A stretch of 8,829 nt of DNA from JBBIMP01 sp037444305 (GTDB lineage Bacteria; Acidobacteriota; UBA6911), in contig JBBIMP010000086.1 of assembly GCA_037444305.1 (NCBI GenBank), positions 1 through 8,829 of the forward strand. The letters are read 5' to 3'. Of this stretch, positions 1 through 6,700 are shown piece after piece. A program made the translations under genes and the position numbers. The notes beneath the pieces are model-generated. The model was not told where the DNA came from, made no database searches, and was given only the letters and a program-made list of their open reading frames with translations. Positions within the stretch are counted from its first letter, which is position 1, and each line of letters begins with the position of its first letter.

Positions 1-470
1 CGGCATTCATTGCCCGGGCGGTGGCGTCGGATGCTGTGCAGTCCCTCGGGATGCCTGCGACAGCCCAGGGCTTGGGCGTTTTCGGCGATCCGACGGTCGT
101 AGGTTAGGATGCGCAGGTCAGGATACACCTGCACGAAAAGCAGGGCGGTGGCCAGGTGCACAGCATCCAGCGTGCGTAACGGCTCGGCCGGGAAAGCGCG
201 CGCTGCGCGCTCTCGTACCTGCTCGGAGATTTCCATCAGAATCCACCCGGCGCTGGTCCTCGCCAGCAGCCCGACAAGCTTCTGGCATTCTCCTGCCGTC
301 AGGATGCCCTGCCTTTCGGCGCGAATCAGCGTTCTCTGCGCTTCGAGCAGCGTCAGCACCGAAGTCACTACCGCGTCGGCCTCGTCGACTTTCGCGATCA
401 CCTCAGCAGATTGCGATTCGCCCAGCAGCCATGCCAGTGCGGCCGAACTTTCCAGGTACAGGACTCTCAC
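1..470 (-). CDS. vapC: PIN-domain toxin, VapC-like (partial, runs off left edge)
   Basis: I translated this from the reverse complement. It opens with GTG at 470-468 and stays open for 156 codons to the window edge, so the stop is not seen. The sequence begins MRVLYLESSAALAWLLGE, the N-terminal strand of a PIN nuclease. Candidate acidic metal ligands are E7, E43 (in TLLEAQRTL), D102 (in LRTLDAVHLATAL) and D125 (in ILTYDRRIAENA). The first acid is Glu rather than the more usual Asp, which I believe is common in this PIN subgroup. PIN toxins are Mg-dependent RNases that cut tRNA or rRNA and are held inactive by the co-encoded antitoxin. The GTG overlaps the antitoxin stop as GTGA (470-467), so the two are translationally coupled. 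VapC proteins are usually about 130-150 residues; this one already has 156, so the stop is probably close by or the tail is extended. Confidence 0.88.
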   Translation of the reverse strand, partial: MRVLYLESSAALAWLLGESQSAEVIAKVDEADAVVTSVLTLLEAQRTLIRAERQGILTAGECQKLVGLLARTSAGWILMEISEQVRERAARAFPAEPLRTLDAVHLATALLFVQVYPDLRILTYDRRIAENAQALGCRRHPEGLHSIRRHRPGNEC

Positions 471-775
471 TCCGGCAACTCCCGCCGCTCCTCGTCGAGC
501 AGCCTCAGCGACGAGCCGTCCGGCAGCCGGACCGGTGACTTGCCCAGTTTTCTTTTTTCGGTCCTGGCGGGCGTCACCGTGCCGCAACGTACCCACTCCT
601 GCAGAACCGGATGCTCCGCGCCGGCCGGCAAGTGATCAAGCTGCGGCCGGTGCAGTTCCGCTACGACCGTGTCGCGATCCGATACCAGAATCCGCACGCC
701 CGTGCGTACTTCCCGGAGGTAGGCACTGAGCTTGTTCTTCAGTTCCCTGATCCCTACAGTCTTGAGTTCTGCCAT
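467..775 (-). CDS. vapB: Phd/YefM-type antitoxin of a VapBC module
   Basis: The 102-residue protein starts MAELKTVGIRELKNKLSAYL. This is the Phd/YefM N-terminal fold that dimerises and binds DNA, continuing through RILVSDRDTVVAELHRP to about residue 44. The rest is polar and charged, ending in LRLLDEERRELPE, and would be the toxin-wrapping tail. It should neutralise the PIN protein encoded directly downstream and repress its own promoter. The ATG at 775-773 has no Shine-Dalgarno sequence upstream. Instead a -10 hexamer ends 7 nt before it, which suggests a leaderless message. The stop overlaps the toxin start by 4 nt. The length is slightly above the usual 70-90 residues for the family. Family membership is clear; the exact partner specificity is inferred from the overlap. 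Confidence 0.88.
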   Translation of the reverse strand: MAELKTVGIRELKNKLSAYLREVRTGVRILVSDRDTVVAELHRPQLDHLPAGAEHPVLQEWVRCGTVTPARTEKRKLGKSPVRLPDGSSLRLLDEERRELPE

Positions 776-782
776 GCTTGGA

Positions 783-811
783 ATTGTAGCTATCTGTAGC
801 TACTTTGTAAA
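783..811 (-). promoter_or_regulatory. Promoter and likely operator of the minus-strand vapBC
   Basis: On the minus strand, TTTACA (811-806) is followed by a 17-nt spacer and TACAAT (788-783); each hexamer has one mismatch to the sigma70 consensus. On the plus strand, TGTAGCTA occurs at 785-792 and again at 795-802, exactly 10 bp apart. Each copy contains the palindrome TAGCTA. The repeats fill most of the spacer and overlap the -10, a suitable place for a Phd-family autorepressor. Seven bases separate the -10 from the antitoxin ATG, so transcription should start at or within a base or two of the start codon. Confidence 0.72.
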
Positions 812-865
812 GTCGGCGGCCAGACTTACCGGCATCCTCGTTTTGCGGGAAAAACATATTGGCGC

Positions 866-877
866 CCCGGATCCGGG
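866..877. repeat. 12-bp perfect palindrome CCCGGATCCGGG
   Basis: CCCGGATCCGGG at 866-877 is a perfect palindrome. Its core recurs as CGGATCCG at 910-917, just before the HdrB remnant. The two lie in the 147-bp gap between the vapBC promoter and the remnant. I see no gene in that gap. A chance GC-rich palindrome is possible. Confidence 0.4.
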
Positions 878-922
878 ATATGAGCCGTAATTCGGTGAAT
901 CAACTCGAGCGGATCCGGCGCG

Positions 923-1399
923 GCGGAGGTGGCCCCCGACCTGGGATGTGAGGGCCTCGGTGACGAGGCCGCCGGCGGGCCTGAAGATGGCGCTTCACTA
1001 TGGCTGCCATCTGCTGAAGCCAAGCCGCGTGATGAACGTCGACGATCCCAACGATCCGAGCGTTCTGGAGGAGTTGGTTCGGGCGCTGGGCGCCACCGCA
1101 ACTGGTATCTTTGTTGCGGCAAGGCGTGCCGGTCCGATGAGATTCCGTCGGGGATGACGCGCGCTCTGCTGGGGAGCGTCAAGGAAGAGCACGCCGATCT
1201 GCTGTGTCTCATTTGCCCCACCTGTTACGGCCAGTTCGATTACTGGCAGGCGAGGATCGGGAAGCAGTATGGCGAGGAGTTCAGCTCGCCGCCCGTCTAC
1301 TGCCTCCAATTGCTGGCATTCGCCCAGGGTGTACCTTACGACCGGCTGGGTTTCGAAAAACAGCGCCTCAAGCCCGAGTCGCTCCGGCGCTTCGAGTGA
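923..1399 (+). pseudogene. HdrB-like (CCG-domain) protein, 5'-truncated and frameshifted remnant
   Basis: Heterodisulfide-reductase subunit B-like proteins have two CCG (cysteine-rich) domains and about 290 residues. Only the C-terminal half is recognisable here, spread over two frames. First comes a short piece EVAPDLGCEG in the frame of position 929. Then the 948 frame gives VTRPPAGLKMALHYGCHLLKPS and NDPSVLEELVRALGAT. From about 1100 the 929 frame returns with NWYLCCGKACRSDE, LLCLICPTC, PVYCLQLLAFAQG and a natural-looking end at TGA 1397-1399. The second CCG motif (CCG at 1112-1120 and CPTC at 1214-1225) is therefore intact but out of frame with the HYGCH block. Neither frame alone makes the domain, and nothing upstream of about 923 resembles the first CCG domain. 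HdrB normally sits with HdrC, HdrA or FAD oxidase genes; none is present. Sequencing error could explain the shifts but not the missing N-terminal half. Confidence 0.76.
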
Positions 1400-1500
1400 T
1401 GCGGTTAGGGGATAGGCGCCATGCACGCATTAAGTTTGCCGCTGCGCTCCAGCAGATCGAGATGACGGGGCCTGCACTCAAAACATGAAAACGGCGTGTG

Positions 1501-1529
1501 TTGACGATTCCATCGGGGCATGGCATCAT
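1501..1529 (+). promoter_or_regulatory. Candidate promoter of the second vapBC
   Basis: TTGACG at 1501-1506 (five of six to the -35 consensus) is followed by a 17-nt spacer and CATCAT at 1524-1529 (four of six to the -10). If the antitoxin starts at the ATG at 1537, the -10 lies 7 nt before it, the same geometry as the minus-strand vapBC. The -10 is weak, so this is tentative. Confidence 0.4.
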
Positions 1530-1776
1530 GATGCTCATGCGAACCACTTTGACGCTCAATGATGATGTTTTAAAAATGGCTCGGCAGAAGGCCGCTCGGG
1601 AGAACCGTACGCTGCGAGAGGTTATCAATGAAGCCTTGCGGCAAGGCCTGACACTGGGAAACCAGCGCAGGGACACCCGCTATGTCTTCCGCCTGAAAAC
1701 TGTTCCAGGCCGCATCATGCCCGGCGTCGATCTCCACGACCGAGATAAGCTCTTCGATCTGCTGGACGGCCGCTAA
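1528..1776 (+). CDS. vapB: Ribbon-helix-helix VapB-type antitoxin
   Basis: The protein core reads MRTTLTLNDDVLKMARQKAA followed by RENRTLREVINEALRQGL. This is a ribbon-helix-helix DNA-binding domain: strand RTTLTL, first helix through about residue 22, second helix LREVINEALRQG. A C-terminal tail with PGVDLHDRDKLFDLL is typical of VapB partners of PIN toxins. The frame is open upstream to a GTG at 1498, but that extension has no family resemblance. In-frame ATGs occur at 1528, 1531 and 1537. 1528 has a GGGG 10 nt upstream; 1537 gives the canonical MRTTLTL start and fits the candidate promoter as a leaderless start. The stop is 3 nt before the toxin ATG. Its role is toxin neutralisation and autoregulation. 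Confidence 0.86.
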   Translation: MMLMRTTLTLNDDVLKMARQKAARENRTLREVINEALRQGLTLGNQRRDTRYVFRLKTVPGRIMPGVDLHDRDKLFDLLDGR

Positions 1777-1779
1777 GGG

Positions 1780-2232
1780 ATGATTGCACTAGACACTAAC
1801 ATTCTCGTCTACGCTCACCGCGAGGGCACGCTCTATCACGAGCCTGCCGTCGAGCTGCTGCGGAGATTGAGCGAGGGATTGACTCCTTACGCGCTTTTCT
1901 GGCCCAGCCTTTACGAGTTTCTCCGCGTAGTCACTCACCATCGCGTGTTCGATCCCCCTTCGAAAGTTGAGGAAGCGCTTGAGGCTTTATCCAATTTCCT
2001 GCAGCCGCCGGCGGTCCAGATTCTGTCTGAGACCGCCGCTCACGACGCTATCTTGCGCGAGGTCCTTGCAATGAGCCGAGTTCAAGGAAACCTGATGCAC
2101 GATGCGCATATTGTCGCTCTAGCTCTGGAGCATGGAATTCATGAAATTCTTACTCTCGACGAGGATTTTCGACGCTTTCCGCAAATCGCCAGCCGCAATC
2201 CTTTCCAGCCTGCCGGAAAATGTCGCTTATAG
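1780..2232 (+). CDS. vapC: PIN-domain ribonuclease toxin VapC
   Basis: This complete 150-residue PIN protein has the expected length for VapC. The conserved acids are visible in order: D5 in MIALDTNILVYAHRE, E46 in WPSLYEFLRVVTH, D108 in GNLMHDAHIVALALEHG, and D127/D129 in ILTLDEDFRRFP. The NLMHDAHI and LDEDFRRFP motifs mark the VapC group that degrades specific structured RNAs. Only three bases (GGG) separate it from the upstream antitoxin stop, so the two form one operon. The C-terminal end, after RNPFQ, reads into DNA that also looks like the edge of a metallo-beta-lactamase-fold gene in another frame. The last seven residues (PAGKCRL) may therefore derive from a junction rather than from the ancestral toxin. 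Codon use is less GC-rich than in the SNF2 gene, consistent with transfer. Confidence 0.93.
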   Translation: MIALDTNILVYAHREGTLYHEPAVELLRRLSEGLTPYALFWPSLYEFLRVVTHHRVFDPPSKVEEALEALSNFLQPPAVQILSETAAHDAILREVLAMSRVQGNLMHDAHIVALALEHGIHEILTLDEDFRRFPQIASRNPFQPAGKCRL

Positions 2233-2525
2233 ACAGCCAGTTCGGCCAGCTCCATGAGAAGATCCGGGCGGCAATCGCTGCACTCGGCGGGGGCTCCATC
2301 CGTTTTCTCCTTAACACGAATTGGCATTACGACCACGCCTTGGGAAACGAAATGTTCAGGAAATCCGGAGCCGCCATCATTGCCCATGAAAACTCGAGAA
2401 CGCGAATGAAGAATGAGCACTACCATGATGTCATCGCCGGGAGCTGGCTTTGTCGATCTCTTCCTCTTAGAATCCTGCGCCATGTCTTGAATGCAGCCCG
2501 GCGCCGTATCCGCGGTTGGGGCTGA
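2220..2525 (+). pseudogene. Metallo-beta-lactamase-fold hydrolase remnant
   Basis: The reading frame from 2220 gives LIDSQFGQLHEKIRAAIAAL, then IRFLLNTNWHYDHALGNE and AAIIAHENSRTRM. This is the strand/helix block around the HxHxDH zinc motif of MBL-fold hydrolases, ending at the conserved AHEN. The first zinc histidine is replaced by Asn (N34-W-H36-Y-D38-H39). The N-terminal strands and everything after roughly position 2435 (the remaining two thirds of a normal enzyme) are missing. Upstream, another frame reads LPENVA just before LIDSQFG, so homology may begin at about 2190, inside the 3' end of vapC, after a single-base shift. No ribosome binding site fits the ATG at 2220. I read it as a dead fragment; a short expressed protein is unlikely. 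Confidence 0.68.
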
Positions 2526-2558
2526 AGCGCTGCCGCTTCTCCGGCGCGCAGGGCGCCG
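2524..2558. repeat. Two adjacent perfect hairpins in intergenic DNA
   Basis: GAAGCG-CTGC-CGCTTC (2524-2539, 6-bp stem, 4-nt loop) is followed after two bases by CGGCGC-GCAGG-GCGCCG (2542-2558, 6-bp stem, 5-nt loop) and then a GGCCGGCCGG run. No T tract follows, so this is not a clear intrinsic terminator. It may be a REP-like element, a relic of a mobile-element end, or a folded boundary that insulates the downstream operon. Confidence 0.45.
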
Positions 2559-2620
2559 CCGGCCGGCCGGGAAACACAATGCAGCCGCTGCCAGGGAAAT
2601 CGGGGCCCGATCCGCCACCA

Positions 2621-2649
2621 TTGAGCTGTGCCTACCTATAGTGCATAGT
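2621..2649 (+). promoter_or_regulatory. Candidate promoter for the MNT/HEPN operon
   Basis: TTGAGC (2621-2626), a 17-nt spacer and CATAGT (2644-2649) make a moderate sigma70 match about 60 nt before the MNT start. ATAGTG is directly repeated at 2638-2643 and 2645-2650 and could be an operator. The region is clearly more AT-rich than its surroundings. Nothing else is recognisable between 2559 and 2709. Confidence 0.33.
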
Positions 2650-2709
2650 GATACGTATGATTGAAAGGCAACATTGGTTTGATACTCTGTCACCGTTGGA
2701 AACGTTCCG

Positions 2710-3243
2710 ATGAAGACCAGGAACCGATCGGCTCCATTCTTCTTTACCGAGCATCACAGGCGCTGCTTCGACCTCGTTTTAGACAGGATCTTCGATTATT
2801 ACGGCACGAGGCTGGTGTCTCTGCTCGTCTTCGGCTCCTATGCACGCGGGGAACCGCGCTCCGACTCTGATCTGGATCTCCTCATCGTCCTGCGATCGGG
2901 CCGGTGGTCGCGTCTGTCGGAGAGGACTGAAGAGTTCGTCGCCCACGTCGAGCAGCCTTGCGATGAGGATCTGCAGAAGCTCTTTGAAGATGGGATCTTG
3001 ATGGAGCTTTCCCCGTTTATCCTGACACGGGAGGAAGCGCAGGGGTTTCTGCCCCTTTACCTGGACATGGCGAGTCATTGTCTGATTATTCGGGATCATA
3101 AGGGTTTCATGGAAGGTGTCCTGGAGAAAGTGAGACTGAAAATGGCTCAGTGGGGCAGCGAACGAATCAATGTAAGCGGCCACTGGCTTTGGGAAATCCG
3201 TCCCGGGATGCAGTGGAACGAGGTTCTTCGCTATGAGGAGTGA
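2710..3243 (+). CDS. MNT-type nucleotidyltransferase (antitoxin of an MNT/HEPN module)
   Basis: This 177-residue protein is of the polymerase-beta-like minimal nucleotidyltransferase group. The signature GSYARGEPRSDSDLDLLIV lies at residues 42-60 and fits GSx10DxD (G42-S43, D54, D56), which binds Mg-NTP. E99 in LMELSPFIL is a candidate third acid. In the studied MntA-HepT system the MNT protein silences the HEPN RNase by adding AMP to a Tyr. The same role is inferred here from the adjacent HEPN gene, which overlaps this one by 11 nt. The protein is longer than minimal MNTs (about 100-140 residues). The extra C-terminal part (about 120-177) begins LIIRDHKGFMEGVLEKVRLK and is probably a helical, partner-binding segment. 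The ribosome binding site is weak (GGAAAC 2698-2703). Its base composition is less GC-rich than that of the SNF2 gene. Confidence 0.88.
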   Translation: MKTRNRSAPFFFTEHHRRCFDLVLDRIFDYYGTRLVSLLVFGSYARGEPRSDSDLDLLIVLRSGRWSRLSERTEEFVAHVEQPCDEDLQKLFEDGILMELSPFILTREEAQGFLPLYLDMASHCLIIRDHKGFMEGVLEKVRLKMAQWGSERINVSGHWLWEIRPGMQWNEVLRYEE

Positions 3244-3640
3244 CCGCTTGGCTCGGGCATATCTCGAAAAGGCGACAATTCGGCTCAGGGCGCTGAAATT
3301 TCTGCATCAAGAAGGAGGATTTTCGGATGTGGTGCGGGAAGCGCAGGAATGCGTCGAGATTCTGCTGAAGGGAGTGCTTCGCTGCCTGGGGATTGAAGCG
3401 CCAAAGGTTCATGACGTAGGCAGGCTGCTGAGGCAGAGGATTGATCTGCTGCCGGAGATCTTGAAGGATAACCTGGACGAGGTGTCACGGATTTCGAGGG
3501 AACTCCGGAAGGACAGAGAACTCGCATTTTACGGGACTGATGACTGGATTCCTACCGAGGAGTACTCCGATCAGGATTCCCTGGAAGCGATTCGAAAGGC
3601 CGAGCGGGTTTTCGAGATCGTATCCCAGATCATTCGCTGA
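3233..3640 (+). CDS. HEPN-domain protein, partner of the MNT nucleotidyltransferase
   Basis: The 135-residue, mostly helical protein has the pattern of the HEPN family: a first long helix (LARAYLEKATIRLRALKFL), a second helix (VVREAQECVEILLKGVLRCL), a short VHDVGRLLRQ stretch, and a last helix starting AIRKAERVFEIVSQI. HEPN toxins usually carry Rx4-6H as their RNase site. At the expected place this protein reads LRKDRELAFYG, so the Arg is present but Tyr or Phe stands where His is expected. That is the variant seen in many HEPN proteins paired with MNT genes. The Tyr is also a possible target for nucleotidylation. The ATG lies inside the upstream gene (3233-3243 shared), so translation is coupled. 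Toxin activity is therefore less certain than module membership. The operon ends here; about 100 nt follow without a clear terminator. Confidence 0.85.
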   Translation: MRSDRLARAYLEKATIRLRALKFLHQEGGFSDVVREAQECVEILLKGVLRCLGIEAPKVHDVGRLLRQRIDLLPEILKDNLDEVSRISRELRKDRELAFYGTDDWIPTEEYSDQDSLEAIRKAERVFEIVSQIIR

Positions 3641-3742
3641 TGTAAGGCCGGTGAGGTATCCCTGCGGCCTTTGCGCCTGGATCGGCCTTGCGGCCGTGAC
3701 GATTGCCGGCGATAATTGCTCCCCTTGCGGCAGGGAAGAATC

Positions 3743-6700
3743 ATGATTGTTTACCACGCCTCTTTATGCGACGAAGAATTCATCTTCTGGGGGGAAGCGC
3801 CCGAGGATCGGGCCGTTCCTGTTTCCCTGCGTTCGGGCAAGCGCGCAAGCGCCGGCGGCGCGATGCCCTTTCCTTATGACGCGGGCAAAAAACAGCTGGA
3901 GGCGGGCTTAGCCCCCTTTCTTGGCGCTGAGAAGGATTCCGCAGCGCGGCGTGCCCGGGCCGTGATGCGCTATGCCTGGCTGCCGACGGCCGAGACCGGG
4001 CCGTTGCCTTCCAGTCCTCTCATCGCGGAAGCCGCAGCAGCCGGCGAGGTCGTCCTCGCGCCCTGGGCCATTGCGGGGCGGGTGCTGCAGGGCCGCGAGA
4101 TTGTCGATCTGCTCGCAGCTTGCGGCGGCCGGCGGATTCTCGGCCCGGGCTTGATCGTGGGCGCCGATCTCGCGTGGTGGTGTCAGGCCTTGCGTTTTGC
4201 GGGAACGCTCGTGGCACGCCAATCCTATCTCCCGGGCGTGAGCGAAGCAGGCGGAACCTATCGCTCCCGATGGCTGCCGGTCTTTCAGGGGGAGGATCCC
4301 GACAGAATGGCACGGCTCGCAGCCGCCATGCCGGCGGCGGCCCGGGCGGTCAGCGCCGAAGCCGCGGCGCCGCCGCAGACATCGCCCTCTGCGCTGTTGC
4401 GCCGGTTCGTCGAACGCATGGTGGATGCTCTGGTTCGCCTGGGCGCCTCTCCTGTGCCCGGCGCTCCGGCGGCGGCGGCATCGCGCCGCGGAAGGCGGAA
4501 GCCGGACTTCGACAGCATCCACGATCAATGGCTCCTGTCGCTGCAGTCCGCCGACCCCGCGATGGCAGGCGACGGCGGGGAGCTGGCGCGCTTTGCCGCC
4601 CAGGTGCGCGAATGGCATCTCCCGGTATCGATTTCGGCCTCCTCGCCGTTCCGCCTCTGTTTCCGCCTGGAAGAGCCGCCGGCAGAAGATGCAGAGCGGG
4701 AGGAAGCCGAAAGCGGAAGCGCCGGCCGCGATGCCTGGCAGGTCCGCTACCTGCTGCAGGCCGCGAACGACCGCAGCCTGCTTGTCGAGGCGCGCGACGC
4801 CTGGAAGCCGCGCAAGCCGGTCGAGGCGGTCTTCCGCGCCCGCGCCTTCGAGCCCCGGCAGTTCCTTCTCTCGGCCCTTGGCCAGGCTGCCGGAATATGT
4901 CCGCGCATCGAGCAGAGCCTGAAGCGGCCCGCGCCCCCCGGCTATGAGCTCGACGCCGCCGGAGCCCACGAGTTCCTCACATTGCGCGCTCAGACCCTGG
5001 AGCAGGCGGGTTTTGGCGTCATGCTCCCCGCATGGTGGACACGGAAAGGGACGAAGCTCCGGCTCGCCGCCCGCGCGCGTGTGAAGAGCCGCGCCATGCA
5101 GTCCGCCGCCGGGCTTTCGCTCGATGCGATCGTGCGCTTCGACGTCGAGCTGGCGCTTGGAGGCGAGCCGATCACCATGGCGGAGCTGGAGTCGCTGGCA
5201 GCGCTCAAGGCGCCGCTGGTCAGGCTGCGCGGCCAGTGGGTCGAATTGAACGCCGCCGAGATCAGGACGGCGATCGACTTCTGGAAGAAGAAAGCTGCCG
5301 GCACGGCCTCTGTGCGGGAAATCGTGCAGATGGCGCTCGGCGGCGACAGGCGCCGGGTCGGGCTTATCTTTGAAGGCGTCTCCGCCGATGGCTGGGTCGC
5401 AGACCTGCTGGCGCACCTCGAAGGCAATGCGCCTTTTGAGGAAGCGGCCGCGCCCGCCGGATTTCGTGGCGAACTGCGCCCTTACCAGGTGCGCGGTTAC
5501 TCGTGGCTGGCCTTCCTGAAGCAGTGGGGACTGGGCGCCTGCCTGGCCGACGACATGGGGCTCGGCAAGACGATCCAGGCGTTGGCGCTCATCCAGCGGG
5601 ACTGGGAGTCGGACGGCCGCCAGCCCGTGCTCCTGATCTGTCCTACGTCGGTGGTCGGCAACTGGCAGAAGGAGGCGGCCCGGTTCTGTCCCGAACTCCC
5701 CGTGCTGGTTCACCACGGCGCCGCGCGCGTCAAGGGGGAGGCGTTTCAAACCGCCGCCGCACGGCACGCCATCGTGGTTTCGAGTTATGCGCTGCTGCAC
5801 CGCGACCTCGAGTCGCTCCAGGCGGTTCCATGGGCCGGCGTCATCCTGGACGAAGCGCAGAATATCAAGAATCCGGAGACGCGGCAGGCCCGCGCCGCGC
5901 GCTCGCTGGCAGCCGGCTACCGCGTCGCCATGACCGGCACTCCGGTGGAAAACAACGTTGGCGACCTGTGGTCGGTAATGGAATACCTCAATCCCGGTTT
6001 TCTCGGATCGCGGGAGGAGTTTCGCAGGAAGTTCTTCGTACCCATCCAGGCGCTGCGCGATGCGGACGCAGCCGGGCGCCTGAAGCGTCTGACCGCGCCT
6101 TTCATCCTGCGCCGGCTCAAGACCGACCGGTCGATTATCGCCGACCTGCCGGAGAAGATGGAGATGAAGGTCTTCTGCACGCTGACCCGCGAGCAGGCAT
6201 CCCTGTACAGGGCGGTTGCGGCCGCGGCGGAGCAGGGGATGGAATCCGCTGCCGGGATCCAGCGCAAGGGGCTGATACTCGCCACCCTGTCGAAGCTCAA
6301 GCAGGTGTGCAACCACCCGGCGCAGTTCCTCGGCGACAATTCCGCGATTGAAGGCCGCTCGGGAAAGCTCGCGCGCCTGACCGAGATGCTGGAAGAGATC
6401 CTCGAGGGCGGGGACCGGGCCCTGGTATTTTCGCAGTTTTCCGAAATGGGCGGGATCCTGCGGCGGCACCTGCAGGAGACCTTCGGCCGGGAAGTCCTGT
6501 TCCTGCACGGCGCCGTGCCCAAGAAGAAGCGGGACGAGATGGTCGAACGCTTCCAGGATGGGGACGGGCCGCGGGTTTTTGTGCTCTCGTTGAAAGCCGG
6601 CGGGACCGGGCTCAACCTGACCGCTGCCGGCCACGTCTTTCATTTCGACCGCTGGTGGAATCCCGCCGTGGAGAATCAGGCCACGGACCGCGCCTTCCGC

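Noticed and set aside
109..729. A 206-codon plus-strand open frame.
   Set aside because: It is antisense to the overlapping antitoxin and PIN toxin, which have clear motifs, a promoter and a translational overlap. Its Ser/Ala/Arg/Pro-rich sequence is typical of a shadow frame.
1095..1110. Programmed ribosomal frameshifting in the HdrB-like gene.
   Set aside because: I see no slippery heptamer or strong downstream structure, there are two shifts rather than one, and the N-terminal half is absent. Decay or sequencing error is simpler.
998..1426. A minus-strand 142-codon frame over the HdrB remnant.
   Set aside because: It has no domain match by eye, and the opposite strand holds recognisable CCG-domain motifs.
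2490..2663. A short plus-strand open frame starting MQPGAVSAVGAEALP.
   Set aside because: It has no ribosome binding site and no recognisable motif, and it runs through two hairpins and a likely promoter.
2139..2693. A minus-strand 184-codon frame over the MBL remnant and the intergenic region.
   Set aside because: It crosses the hairpins and promoter-like DNA, has no recognisable domain, and overlaps the vapC end.
3641..3742. A terminator or small RNA between the HEPN and SNF2 genes.
   Set aside because: GGCCTT/AAGGCC-type pairings exist, but stems are short, loops long and there is no T tract. I could not support a specific element.
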